Shown here: in pieces, positions 32,809 to 44,811 of the stretch
Numbering within the stretch: position 1 is the stretch's first letter
Layout of the letters: each line of letters starts with the position of its first letter
From: Symbiodinium natans
Taxonomy: Eukaryota > Sar > Dinophyceae > Suessiales > Symbiodiniaceae
NCBI GenBank assembly: GCA_905221605.1
Contig: CAJNDS010002104.1
Location: forward strand, 247,001 to 311,000
Direction of reading: 5' to 3'
DNA: 64,000 nt
Made by a program: the position numbers and the translations under genes
Notes under the pieces: generated by a model
What the model was told of the DNA's origin: nothing
Seen by the model: the letters and a program-made list of their open reading frames with translations, nothing else
Databases searched by the model: none

Positions 32809-33929
32809 CTTAAGACATAATGCCGAGTGTCGCTTCATCAATGTTTGGGCGGAATTCCACGCCGTTGGCTAGGGTGCATATAGTTTCCCCTTCCCTCTCG
32901 CTAGAGCGGTGTAATCGCGCAGGAAAAAAAGGCGCAGATTGACAAATTGGCTGGGATTGTCTTGATCTTCCTGTTGTGGACTCTGACATCTGCACATAGC
33001 TTCTGTCCAAGGAGCTGGGAAGCCCAATGCATCGGGAAACCATGAAATGTTCCATACGTCGGGGCACCACTCAAAAGACTGAGACTCAAGACTCCGGATG
33101 AATCAACGAACTGCTGCAGAATTCTACAGCAAGCACAAGCCTACTCTTCCAGCCGTGGAGCAGAGGCTTCATAAGCGCCACCCGCAAATGACCGGCGCGC
33201 CAGCGTGGGCACGGAGCGTAACAGCCCGCGCATCAGCATGGCTTCAGACTTCGATATTCTCGTGGTCCGTCTCCGAGCCTCCCTATACTACACAGAGACA
33301 ACAAGTCGCCTCGAATTTGACATGTGCTCCATAGCAGAGCACTCCACAGCCAAAAAGCAGCGGAAAAGGCAAGCGCAGGCTTCTGACGCTGACGTCTTCC
33401 CGAAAGCTTGCTGGCAAAGACGGCTACGAGCGGCATCCGCCACCCGAGGCACCGGCTGCGAAGCACCTGCACCGCCGCCTCCTCGGCACAAGTGTTGCTG
33501 CTAGGCCCTCAAGGAACTTCCGTTGGTTCAAAGACCACGAGTGCTCAACAATGCCTTCATCAGCGGTGGACTGTAGAGCTCACCGAGCACACCCACGTTT
33601 GCTGCATACTGTCGCGCAAGCCGAGCTCTGGGCTGCTGCGCGGGCCAAGGTCTGGGGAAAGGTAAAAACCTGTCATGGGCCGAACTCGAGGCTCGTCTAG
33701 CAGCTCAAGACCTCACTTCTCCCGGTACCACAAGCACCCTAGGCACATCTTCGTGTAAAGATTTATAAGAGTACTCAGATGAAGACGGAGATGTTCGTAT
33801 GAAGATGAGTAAGAGTACTCAGATGAATAGGGATATGAATCATCGAAAGGAGTCAAACCCTTGGGCCTTGCACATGAAATGCCCGGCATCGAAGCCCTCG
33901 AACATGCTCAGCTCGATCTGGCGCAGCAT

Positions 33930-33985
33930 AGGGTTTAGGGTTTAGGGTTGAGGGTTTAGGGTTTAGGGTTTAGGGTTTAGGGTAT
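33930..33985. repeat. TTTAGGG array
   Basis: About eight units, clean apart from one GGTTGAGG. Confidence 0.9.
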
Positions 33986-34049
33986 GGTACTGCACTGCGG
34001 CTGAAGGCAGCCGATCTGCTGTCCCCAACGCACATCAACTCATCTGGGG

Positions 34050-34139
34050 ATTCTCTGAGCTAGGGTCCTAGTCGGGGTTGCTATTATAAGGCGACCCTCT
34101 AATAGGGTACCCAAAAGGGGATCGGATTTTAGAGAACTG
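34050..34139. mobile_element. MITE family 7 copy
   Basis: GATTCTCTGAGCTAGGGTCC and the inverted TTAGAGAAC end, with GGGTACCCAAAAGGGG inside. A related copy at about 38738-38836 has TTCTCGAAATTCGGGTCCCC and TCTTGAGAAAAG ends. Confidence 0.55.
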
Positions 34140-34467
34140 ACCCATATAAGAGATCTCGAACTTCTCTGAATGCGCTGTGCCTCGCAGTTGTACGTCAGGC
34201 TCAACTGGTCTCTGACCTTGCAGTCATGTGCTCAGGCCCACGCTCTGTGTTGCGCGTGTCCGACTTGCATGCAGGGCCACATCTTACTAGACTTGTAATA
34301 CTTGTGGGTCAGCAGTACTTCCATCCGCCGAACTCTTGCAAGCAAAAGGTGACACTTAGACTTCGCTCCTGTCAAAAACACCGAAACTTCGGCTTCCCGC
34401 TCCAACCCACTGAGCTGCCGACCCGCCCAAGCAGTCGAGCATTCAAGCCTCCAGCATGCACCACATG

Positions 34468-34513
34468 GTTGTTTACGATATTACGGGTACCTTCCCCTAT
34501 TTTCGTAAACCTC
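34468..34513. mobile_element. short MITE family 3 copy
   Basis: GTTTACGATATTACGGGTAC and CTATTTTCGTAAAC are inverted. On minus the element begins exactly at a possible donor (TGGAG, then GTTTACG) after a protein-like frame at 34690-34515 that includes GTVPIAAELEGYRAHDGV. Confidence 0.6.
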
Positions 34514-36145
34514 CACATCTCCACGGTGAACATTCCATGTCGGTTCTTGTTCTCGCGGCTACTGACTCGCACCCCACCGTCGATGTCTTTTGGCTGCTGG
34601 GGGCTCGACACTCCATCATGAGCTCGGTAGCCTTCAAGCTCAGCTGCGATTGGCACTGTACCAAGCCAGCAAAAAGACCCAGCATCCAAAAAGCAGAGGG
34701 GGGGGGGAGTGGCATGCAAGGCTTCTCAGCTTTCAGCCTTGATGAGTGTGATTGTGGGTTCTCTGAGTCACCGACACGCGCTGGGTACAGCGGGTCCCTT
34801 GGCAATTCCAACAACTGTGCATGGGACACAACATGCGCGTGATATCTGGCAATACATGCGGCCGAGCAGTTGTTTTTGCCACCCGTCTAGCCATGCTCCA
34901 CGGGGCAACTGTAGAGAGAATGTTTCGCACAGTTCACTTCAGAGCCCAACTTTAGAAAGGCCGAGCAGTTCTTGTTTTTCGGGGTTTCGCACTCGCACAA
35001 GCCTGGCAAGGATTGTGTCGGTTGAGTTCGTGTCGGTGTCACATCAGCTCCATCACTGTAGTCAATCAGCCCAGGACAAGATGCGCTAGAGTGATTTTGG
35101 GGTGTGAGGGCTTGGGGTGGACCCCCATGTCATGCAAGACTGCGAATCGAGGAATTGGCTGCTCTGCTCGCGGTCCCCAAGAAAATCCTTTGTACCTGCC
35201 AGGAACGCAAGCCCTACAAAGCAAGATGGGTGTGCGGTCGTTCGTCTCCCCGGCCCTTGAAACCCAAATGCCACATCCCTTGCATCGGATTCAGGCTCAT
35301 TGGGTGCAGAGCGCTACCTGGCCGTCCTTTGCCACGTCGCGTCTCCGCCTTGGTGGAACAGAAGGGCAACTCAGGGCTTTGTGTAGCCTCGGGCTTAGAA
35401 GCTGAATGTTGTTTGCGGAGGCATTTCGGGACAGCAACGAAGGCATCCGTCTGATCCTGGTCGCCACATTCAGGTGCTGGAGGAGGCCTCCAGCCATCAT
35501 CCGGAGCATCTACCGCATGGTCGTCGTCGTTCGCCACGGCCTCCCTCCCTGGTTACTTGGCCTCTGTCAAGCCGTTTGGGCTGTCAGCGCCGCGTTGAGA
35601 GCTGCCGCCCACATGCTTGCAAAGGGCTGTTTCAAACGCCTCTGTGTGTCCTCACCCGCAATGAGGCGAGGATAGCTTCACGAAGCTTTTGTGATGCCAT
35701 GCTTACAAGGCCTGGAACGTGGCATGGCTGTCACAGGATGAGCTGACACGCTTAGGTATGCTGTCCAGATGCAGCGGCCTGGCTGAAGACACTTGAAATA
35801 TACCCATAATACAAACCCTTGGAGGGGATCTGCCGGGAGTTTCCGAGTGAGCTCTCCAATCTGACTCAGATGCTGGCTCAGTCCATGCTTGTGGAAATCT
35901 GAGCACCGTGGGATGACACTTCTTGAACCGTCTTGGTGCAGCGCGCCCCCAATATCCAGGCGCTGTCCCACCTTTGATATGCAGGAAGTCAAAAGGTGTA
36001 GGTTGCCTAGTCAGGGGGAGGGGGCACCATGTAGGCCGCATTTCATCAATCTGGCAAGAACCAGTGCAGCAGAGCTTGATGACCCCCCCCAATCATCCGT
36101 GCTGGTCATTCTGCTAGATGCGGAGAAGCTGAGAGTTCAGCTGAC

Positions 36146-36184
36146 CATCACCATGGCCCTCGCCTCCTTGTCAGGCAAGTGCAC
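36146..36184 (-). CDS. AAA+ ATPase-like exon
   Basis: A 39-nt exon with a pyrimidine-poor but clear acceptor (CCCAGTTCAG) and a GTCAGC donor reads VHLPDKEARAMVM. LPD-x-EAR is the conserved turn after the sensor region in katanin/spastin/Vps4-type AAA domains. Other exons of the gene are not resolved; a protein-like frame at 35965-35815 (VGQRLDIGGALHQDGS) may be the next one. Short evidence, so tentative. Confidence 0.4.
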
Positions 36185-36962
36185 CTGAACTGGGTTTTGG
36201 CAGCGCATGGAAGAAGCCAAGCACAAGCACTTGACATGATTGTGATCGAGCGCCCCAACAGGTTCCTATCAAGACTAAAGCCTAAGCCCTAAACCCATCA
36301 TGACCTCATGCGCGCAGTCTGGGTATTGGGCTCGCAGCTCAGTTCCGCGACCTGGGATGACAAGCGATCAAAGATGTCGGGTCCGGATCAAGTAGCCTCT
36401 AGGACTCAAGGCTCAAGGTCTGAAAAATGAAAGCAGCAACAGGATGTCCGAGTTGCTGCTGGCCGAAGGAGTTGGGGCTTGGAAGGCCTGCCACTTGCAC
36501 CAAACTCGGGTAGTTCATGCCGGTAGCGGGCATGTTCTGCCGTGCAACTTCAGCCTGGACTGTGACTTTCAGGTCTACTTACAGCAGCAAAATTGTGTGG
36601 ATACGTATGCCGTATGCATGCACTATACAGTCACTGGGCCATTCGGCAGCCAACTGCACAAACCCCCGCGTCCCCAGCGCCCTCCCAAGCCCAGCACAAA
36701 GGGGGGTGGTCCTGCTCGCCGCTGCCACTGCCGGGAAGTGAGCCTAAACATCGGCAGACCTGATCAGGCAGAAGCTCTGACAGTTCCACTTGGCGGCCGA
36801 TCTCTGCCAGAGTATTCTCAGAAACTCATGAAATCGTTGCTATAGGACCATCTGCCACGATCTGTGTGGCCTGTGCTCTCTTATGCCAGTTCGGCTGTCT
36901 GTCTGACCCGCAATGCCCAATAACGAAAGCAGCACTCAAGCAGCACTCCCATGATGACTCAC

Positions 36963-37190
36963 AGAGATGCTCAGCGCAGCCTCCCGCTCCAAAGTCTTCC
37001 GCATCTCAACAATAGCCTTCGGAACTGATTCCGGGGAAAGTTTGTGCTGGATGGATAGCAGCTGCCACGCTCTTTCAGCAAAATGGGCAGGGGTGCTTCG
37101 CAGTCCGATACCATGATGGCATGTGAGTTCGGCAAGGGCATGCCCATGCCTCCTCTTCCTCCACAGGCGCGTCAGCTGATGCATCTTCGA
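36963..37190 (-). CDS. exon of an unidentified gene
   Basis: Open frame reading HALAELTCHHGIGLRSTP, AHFAERAWQLLSIQHKLS and PKAIVEMRKTLEREAALSIS, ending at a consensus GTGAGT donor (36962). Strongly helical; no family recognised. Confidence 0.55.
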
Positions 37191-37836
37191 AAGCTTCCTC
37201 ATGCATGAGGCCACTGGCTGCGCCTGAAGCAGTGCAGTGCACATCAGCCACGGGGCTGGCTGAAACAATCCTGCTCTACCTCGTGTGACGCTCGACACCC
37301 AGCAAGCCTTCCAGACAACAACGCAGCCTTCGGCACTCTCAAACCCTCTTCCTGTGTGGATTTCCGCAGCTGCAGGCCCAAACTGCCCAAGTCCGCTTTA
37401 GACGGAAAGCGTCACTCCCTCGGGCTGCCCCGCTTGCATGGGAAGGGATGCAGACGACCAGGTCTACCTCCAAGCCTGTCGCCTGGAGAACATCAGGAGG
37501 ACTGCATGAGAGCCATGGGTCCGGGGTGGTACGAGTTGGACATCCTCTGGTTGGGGTGTGAGGAGCTTCCGATGGCTCTTGAATACTCGGCTACATAGCG
37601 CCCACCTTCCGGAATACCCCCAGTGCCGGGTCTGGTATAGTAATTCAATAATCATAATAATACGAATAACAATAATAATCATAATCATAATAATCATACT
37701 AATAATAATAATAGTAATTGAATAATAGAATAGTAATAGGAAAAAGGTTCTGAGAATATGCAGCTGAGCTCTTCACCGAGCCAAGCTGCTCCTGCGCGGC
37801 CTTCTTCATGAGTCCCAGAGTCAGCCTCCAGCTAGC

Positions 37837-37918
37837 ATGGGTTTAGGGTTTAGGGTTTAGGGTTTAGGGTTTAGGGTTTAGGGTTTAAGGTTTAGGGTTT
37901 AGGGTTTAGGGTTTAGGG
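37837..37918. repeat. TTTAGGG array
   Basis: Eleven or twelve nearly perfect TTTAGGG units, one of the cleanest arrays in the window. Preceded at 37640-37735 by an AATAAT-type simple repeat. A short CCCTAAA/CCCAAAA patch follows at 38595-38645. Confidence 0.95.
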
Positions 37919-39399
37919 GTAGCATTGCACAGCACATGTTGCCAAACATGACTTTGATTGAGCCCCTCCAATGGTTGCAACATTTTACAAGTGTTCGCGA
38001 CTGTTGAACAGTCGATTTGCCCCCTCGCTTTGACGTCACCCTTCAAGATCGCTCTGGCTGGGGCTGTGTACCTATCTGTGCAGGCTCGCTTTGTGCAAGA
38101 CGACTGGTCTGGTGCAAGCGCTGAGGTCGCAGGCTGGTTCACCTGTTGCATCGAAGCCTCGTCCAGCCTGAAGATATGATAAGACTGGAGAGGGAATTCT
38201 TTCATTAGGTGCAGCTACCGAGCACCTTCAACCCAAGCGCTGAGACTATGACATAGCGTGATCTACAGGCCCGCATACTTTTTGAGCTACTCAAACTCCA
38301 TTACGCTAGCAAGTTGGAGATCTTGAGCGATGAAGGTCTGTGCTGTGCGACGTGAGGCGCTCAGGGACCACTTTAGGAAGCCAGTCGTAGATGCTTGACT
38401 TGCAGCGAAAAAGACGCCTAGACCCCACCCCTCAAGTGAACGAACTCTACAAGAAGATTAGTATATACACGTCTACCATATCCAAATAACCCCTATCCTG
38501 TAGACTACATGCTGCAACTCTGTATGCTACATACTCTACTGCACAGTACATTCCTACATACTACTATATGCATGTCCTCTAGGCACCCTAGGTTAACCCT
38601 AAACCCTAAACCCAAAACCCAAAACCCAAAACCCTAAACCCTACAGGTGTCAAAGTCCAGAACCATCGGTGCGATGGGTACATGCGCTCGAGGAGTGCCT
38701 GCGAACCGGGAGAGTTTTCCTCCAACTTTCCATATGTGGGGATTCTCGAAATTCGGGTCCCCTTTTGGGGCTACTATTCTAAAAGGCGGCCCCTAAGATT
38801 TAGGGTGCCCAAAAAGGGAATGGTAGTCTTGAGAAAAGACCATGTAACTGTGAGGGGTGGAGGATCTCCAAGACGTCAGTAAGGTCAGGGTTGTGCAGAA
38901 GACCAAGGACGCAGATGCGATGTGGCTTCGGTCTACGGCTGCAGGCTTATCTTGAAGTGCTTGCGTGGGCCTGAAGTGGCCTTATATGGTTACAAGTGCA
39001 GTTACAAGTACAGGTAAACTTGGTTAATGATAAGTACCATGAATCTCCAAGTTACAAGTACAGTTATCATTGGTTAAGAAGTACCATGAATCTATGAATC
39101 TCCAAGTGTTCTACACTGTTCTACATCTGAAGGGTCTGAGCAGTGCCTGGCGTGAAGCGCCCTCCAGCGACTTCTCGCGGAAGGTGGTGTCGCCTGTCGC
39201 TGGAAGCTCAGGTCCCCCTATGGGTATTGCAAGGCTTCTGCCTTTGCTGCAGGATGCAGCGGTCCATGCTACAGACTGCAGCCAGGTGGAGCCAGCAACT
39301 GTTGCCGGAGCTCCAAGAAGATGCACACAGCTCGAGGCCAGGGGCTGATGGCTCAAGAAGCGGGGTTTAGGGTTTAGGGTTTAGGGATGCTACAGGCTT

Positions 39400-39808
39400 C
39401 TATGTGCGGAGACTCGTGCGGGAAGGCTTCAGTGCAGACTTTCTGATGCAGAAGTGTGGGCATGTGGAAGCTGACATTCGACCCCAGCCTTTCATCCGCA
39501 ACTGTGAGTCTGCAAAGCCTTGTAGATCGAACCTGTCATGTAGCACATCTGCACAGACACTCTGAAGTCTTTCAACCCAGGTTGCCGGCTGAATGTAGCT
39601 AAGAAGACGAGAGGTTACCATTTAAACAATACAGTCGCTGAAGGCCACCCGATATATTCTCACTTGCTAGTAATGAGCATCAGCGATGTATCGGAGTTCT
39701 TGTACAATTATCATCAACATCCGGCCTTGGCTCCTTCAGTACCCAGTGCAACCACTCCAGCCTTAGTCGACGGTCGGACGTGACAGGATTCACTACATGG
39801 CCCTGAAA

Positions 39809-39857
<49 letters not shown>

Positions 39858-40343
39858 AAAGGCAGGGAGGCTTCATGTGCAAAGTAAGGAGTGAACTGCA
39901 GGTGCAACATCATGCAACATCTCACAGGCGAAACGAGGGCATCTTGTCTTGAGGCCTTTGCCAGTCGCATATCTGGCTACATTGGCTTGGGGCTTTTATT
40001 TCCACGGCTTTCAAGCGTTGGAGTTGGACGTTGCAAAAGGTGCTGTCGGAGTTTTTCGGGGCCTCTCTACTGCTTTCCAATGCTTCCGCACGCTTCCCCA
40101 ATCTCAGGACCTCTCGCCGCCCGGCATGACGCGGCTGTAGGGGAGAAGAAGACGTCCAGCTGCACGGAACATGCTGCTGCTCGGGCATGAGAAGACAGCA
40201 AACACTCTCAAGAAGCTGCAAGTTGAGCACGTGCACGTAATATACTTCATGCACGGTCGCGCTGCCCCCAAGGGTTCCTCCAAGGCATCTGTGCCAGCTT
40301 TGAGGTCTGTCTGCACGGAGTTCAGGGCACGAAACAGCTGAAC
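39400..40343 (-). CDS. polyglutamine-containing protein, multi-exon, unidentified
   Basis: Inferred exons: 40343-40246 (CAG acceptor; VQLFRALNSVQTDLKAGTDA; GTATAT donor), about 40190-39925 (REVLRLGKRAEALESSREAP), about 39960-39680 (FAHEASLPL, a run of about 16 Gln, then FQGHVVNPVTSDRRLRLEWL and a stop at 39680 if unspliced) and 39588-39400 (VERLQSVCADVLHDRFDLQG, stop TAG). The Gln run is a pure (CAG)n on the coding strand and so may be length-variable. No domain recognised. The plus strand is also open across part of exon 2. Confidence 0.5.
39810..39857. repeat. (CTG)16 microsatellite, coding for polyQ on minus
   Basis: About 16 uninterrupted CTG units. Confidence 0.97.
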
Positions 40344-41504
40344 CTGATGGGGCGGGTGGGCCACTTGCATCACCAGAACATCACTTGCATCACCTGAACA
40401 TGTTCGTTTTCTGCAGACAATGGAGCTTCACTTCTCATTCGTGAGTTCAGGATAGTTGCAAGCACTGAGTGACGTGACTGTGGTCATGATGGACGCTGAA
40501 TCTTGAACACGCACTCGACTCATTGGACACGGCAGGTAGCCTCTTCTTGGCTCCAATCGCCAACGGCACAATCTGCAAGGCACAGGAGATTGCAGAGGCA
40601 AGGTGAGGATGACAGCTGATGGCCGTCCAATCTGAGCATCGCCTCAGCATCCGCCGACTGCCAAGGCCCGGGCTATCTAAAGCATGAAGCATGGCGCTGG
40701 AAGCTCCCATCCCTCAGAGGCAGGAGATGAGTGCACTCTGCACGTCGCCCGTCTGCCCGGTACCACACAAATGGCACGCGACTTGGGCCCCCAACGGCCC
40801 GCAATCTCGTCCGAGGCCCGGCCGCCCGGCGCGGTCAGGCGCAGACTGGGACGCTGGGCTGGGGCTACTTGTGGCCAGGAAACTCAAACAACAAACAACG
40901 AGGAGGGGGGCAACAACTGCAGACATGGTTTTGGCGACCAAAGTGGGCATCGACACAGCTGGGCAATCGAAAATCCCCACATGGTAGCATCACGTCGATC
41001 CTGGAAACAAACAGGAGTTTTTTAGAGCTTTCCACAGCAGGGCAGAACATATACATGTCTTGATGCCTATAGGTCCTGGGCGGGGGCCTGTGTATGAATC
41101 TGGGAGCAGCAATGCTGCCCCTGCCATGTTGTGCACGCAGCCCGGCTGACAATGTATAGACATCAAACTATCCCACGCTTATTCGAAAACCCTCAAAACT
41201 ATACATACATATATACACATATATGACTATATGTTTTGTTTTTGCATCCGAATTTCAGCCTAAACAGCCGTCCGGGCTTCGCTCCCACCGCGAGCTGGGC
41301 CAGAGCTCGGGCTGGCGGCCATCACCAGCAGCCGGACCTCTGTTACGACGACTCTGATGCTGACTTACAAAGCATGTACGATGAAACCTGCATAACTTTT
41401 GGCCCGAGGGCTGACTTTCGTTCACTGCCCTTTTTCAGCCTGAGAATTTTGAACCGACTCTTTGTTGCCAGTAGCTTCTTGGAGACGCCTGTTTGCACGC
41501 AGGG

Positions 41505-41678
41505 AGGATTCGATGCATGTAGGAATGTACGGGCTTGTCCAGTCCTCAATGTTACGGAAGTGAGAGCAAGCGAGGCGTTTATTTGCGCTGTCTGAAGCTT
41601 GTCCATTTCGAGTTCAAGTTCTTCTCTATTTGCTACCACAACGTCGTTTGGGAAAGCTTCTTCCCAGCTCGGTCTCAA
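41505..41678 (-). CDS. exon candidate, coiled-coil-like, unidentified
   Basis: Minus-strand frame SWEEAFPNDVVVANREELEL, EMDKLQTAQINASLALTSV is helical and acidic. The opposite strand carries a 119-codon frame (41236-41595) of similar quality, so strand is not settled. Confidence 0.35.
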
Positions 41679-41884
41679 ACTTAAGCCCTCATCCCCTGAA
41701 CCTCAGAAAGGAGCATTGACATCCATGTGCGACACACGTGGCTTCTTCGAACGGCGCCAAGTGCCCAGCCACAAGCCCGTTTGCAAGACGAAGCGTGGTC
41801 GTCTCTTTGCTGGTTGCCTTAACCGTCGGTGCAGACAAGGGCGGTGCCTGGGATGCATGATGCCTATGGTTAATTGATACTATA

Positions 41885-41932
41885 TTGTATAATTATATAT
41901 ATATATATCGCAGATATATATGTATATATACA
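41885..41932. repeat. (TA)n microsatellite
   Basis: Imperfect TATA/ATAT repeat; nothing else in the surrounding 300 bases beyond weak ORFs. Telomere-type units also occur at 42343-42380. Confidence 0.9.
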
Positions 41933-43010
41933 GTCTTTGCTTTTTGCAGGTTAAGTGGACGGGGTCCCCACTGCCCGAGTCACCTCCACCGGTTCTGGAA
42001 GCTTGTCCCCAACCTCGGCGAAGCATCTGTGCAAGCTTCATGGGGCAAGAGGTCCATACTCTAACCTGGCATGCTGGCACGCGGGACCAATACGGCTAGG
42101 CCGGCTAAGACTGAGTTGCCTGCAGCCGGGGCAAGGGCGGCCTGAGTGCAGACGTCTGCGCAGTATAGCTGGGCTCAAATCCCTGCCCTGTAACCCCCCA
42201 ACTAATTTTCCAACACGGTATATGTTCTTTGGAAAGGGTCCTTTCTTGGGCCCGAGGGAGGGGGAAGGAAACTCAAAAGCTTGCAATCCTGTACATGCTA
42301 CTCAGTCGTTCGGCATCGACAAAGGCCACCTTGGGCCTGCAAATAACCCTAAACCCGAAAGCCTAAACCCTAAACCCTAAAAACCTAAAAAAAACTTAAA
42401 CCAGTTGTATTCCGATTTCTTGTCGCACTTCCTGGCCGACACATCTCTAAGCTTCTGCATGTGTGGAGGTCATGGACTTTGAGATGGTCCGCTGCTAAGC
42501 TACACTCTCGCGAAGGGGAAAAAGACTGAAAAAGACCAATGTACCATGTCTTATGAGAGCCCACACGGCCGTGAAGCTACGTTTCCCTGAAGCTCAAACT
42601 TCAACCTGCTCAACGCTCAGCCTCTATCATCACCTACAATCTCAACGAAAAGCACTTCCAAGAATTATTTTTACCAGCCCTAGAAACAAGAAACCCTGTC
42701 AATGACGACACAAACCCACCCCTGCAACGTCCTTGCGTCTGGAGAGGATGAGCAAGAGGTATAAATATGAAGGTTCCAGCATGCGCGGGACTACACAACC
42801 AAGTTGCATGACCAGAGCCGGAGCTAAGCATCATTGCCGACATAGACGCGCTCGCACGAACACATGCTCTCCAACTTGAGGGTTCCACATGCTGTTTCAT
42901 ACTCATGACGGCCGAGAGCCGTGCAGGAGCAGACACCCGTCTGTTGGCAACCTCCAGCAGCAGTCGACACAACAACAACAGCTTCATCGACCAGCAGCAA
43001 TAGCCGTAAT

Positions 43011-43262
43011 TCACAACATGCGTCCCAGCCAATCCTCACGCGTTGACTTCAGGGGTATACTGCCGAGAAAAGCCCCAACCTCATTCCGTCCAAGCCCATT
43101 GAAAGCCCTGACATCCCAACTTCTTGGAACTTCCGGGACTTTTCCCAGCCTCGCTGTCATCAAGTTCTGGAATGTTCCGCAGAACTGCTTCCTTGGAGTT
43201 GGTGCTTGGCTGCTACTTGGCTCAGACGCGGCTTCTTGAGCTCCGCCTGCTCTCTGTGTCAT
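43011..43262 (-). CDS. probable terminal exon, unidentified
   Basis: Frame including RKQFCGTFQNLMTARLGKV, PEVPRSWDVRAFNGLGRNEV and STREDWLGRML before a TGA at 43011. Upstream splice site not resolved; no family recognised. Confidence 0.4.
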   Translation of the reverse strand: MTQRAGGAQEAASEPSSSQAPTPRKQFCGTFQNLMTARLGKVPEVPRSWDVRAFNGLGRNEVGAFLGSIPLKSTREDWLGRML

Positions 43263-43517
43263 GCAAGATTGTTACTAAATCCCTGTTCCCCTAGGAAGAA
43301 AAGGATCCTGTTTGTTTATATATAGGAGAGCCCATAACCCAAAAAGTAAAAAGGATCCCTAACACTGATCTAGGTTATATCAACTGCCTCAAACAAGCTT
43401 TGGCAAAATCTGCAGGATCCCACTCAGCAGGGCGCAACTTCTTCAGCTGTTGGAGCCGTGAACGGCACCTGTCAAAAGAGAGGGCCGGCTTGACGATGCA
43501 CAACTAACGCATCTACG

Positions 43518-43580
43518 ATTATTATTATCATTATTATTATTGCCTTTATTATTATCATTATTATTATCATTGTTGTTATG
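43518..43580. repeat. (ATT)n simple repeat
   Basis: TTATTATTATCATTATT-type repeat of about 60 bp. Confidence 0.9.
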
Positions 43581-44536
43581 ATTGTTGTTTTTTTGGACGT
43601 ACATGATACTCGCCTAGCAAGATCTGCCCACAGCGTGTAGTATGTAACATGGAAAGAAACCCCTGCCGACATCTCCGAACGGTGGGCCACCTTGCGCCCT
43701 GTCAGCTCCTCCGTGACCTTAGCCGGCTCACCAAACGCGGTAGCTTAGCGTGCCCACGGCGTGACGAATTGCGAAGATCCGTTTTCAAACAGGAAAGACG
43801 GGGATCCCAGCAGGAAATGCCGCAAGCAAGCGGATCAGCATCATGGATCGCCACTTGTGGATTCAGAACGATTCAGAGTTCCCAGCACTCATTTCGAGAC
43901 GGGAACCCGCGTCTACCGCAATGCCCAAAGGCTGCCATGATGACTGCCATAGTGCACACGAGGCCACGACCGTGGCGGGGCACGAGACAATCACGGAGCC
44001 ACGCCTGGTCAGCTCTCGCCGAACAGAAGTGGTGCACTCTGACTTCAAGGGAGCTACGTGTAGTGAAGAAACCAGCCATACCTAGCCTAGATCGCACATT
44101 TGATGGCACCAAAACTGCGCGCTTCCCGATCATGCGCATTCGGGAGAACACGGCACTCCCCTTTGGCCTGTCCCTTCGTTCTCCTTGTGTTTTGCCAGGG
44201 TTCGAACGCCGTCGGCTTGCTCAACTCTTATCGTTCTGCGAGCCCTTCGCTGCAATCGGCACTGGAGTGTCACAATGCTAGTATAATATTGCAATTGTCG
44301 CTGCAGCCAATGGAACCCAACTACCTCACCCGGTCGAAACATCATTGAAACCGAATGATGGAGCAATCGCAGCTGCCCTACAAGCTACGGATACCGAGGG
44401 CGGCACGCATTTTCGGGCCCGCCAGCGGCACTCCCACCAAAGTAGCCCAGCATGGACCTCGAACGTTTGCTTCGAGCCGTGGCAACGTACGGCGCACACC
44501 CTGTTGATCCAGCTCGGAACTGCTACTTGGAGGTTC

Positions 44537-44626
44537 AGGGGTAGCTATAGGCAAGGTATAACTGTAGTTATTTTGGGGTCTAACCCTATTTAGGGCACTT
44601 ATAACCCTACTTGTAACTCGCCCTGG
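44537..44626. mobile_element. MITE-like element starting a few nucleotides after a splice donor
   Basis: Ends AGGGGTAGCTATAGGCAAGG and CTACTTGTAACTCGCCCT are imperfect inverted repeats around TTTTGGGG...ACCCTATTTAGGG. On minus the element starts 3-4 nt after the GTCCAGG donor at 44628. Confidence 0.55.
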
Positions 44627-44628
44627 AC

Positions 44629-44811
44629 CTTCAAGCACTGCAGTCCCATTCTCCTGGGTCCTGGCTTGACCGCCTTGTTGAAGCGTGCCAGGTCAATTTC
44701 CTGCCAGAGGCAGCGAGGACTGGGGTTCTACTGGGCTCCATCCAGGTTCCCATACGTTGCCTATAGCCCGGCCTCTGCTGCTTCACGCAGGGCCTGGCTG
44801 AAGGCCGGCGC
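44629..44811 (-). CDS. two exons of an unidentified gene
   Basis: 44811-44761 (acceptor CATCTCAG; APAFSQALREAAEAG; GC donor) and 44700-44629 (acceptor TCTGGCAG; EIDLARFNKAVKPGPRRMG; GTCCAG donor). An upstream exon candidate at about 45135-45055 reads CSDAAACKSAIFAMHKAG. No family recognised. Confidence 0.5.

Noticed and set aside
41236-41595. 119-codon plus-strand ORF
   Set aside because: Protein-like, but opposite a helical minus-strand frame; neither has a family match. Only the minus frame is listed, at low confidence.
43649-44281. 210-codon plus-strand ORF
   Set aside because: Arg/Ser/Pro-rich with no domain, no splice context, and the minus strand is open over much of it. Could not support either.
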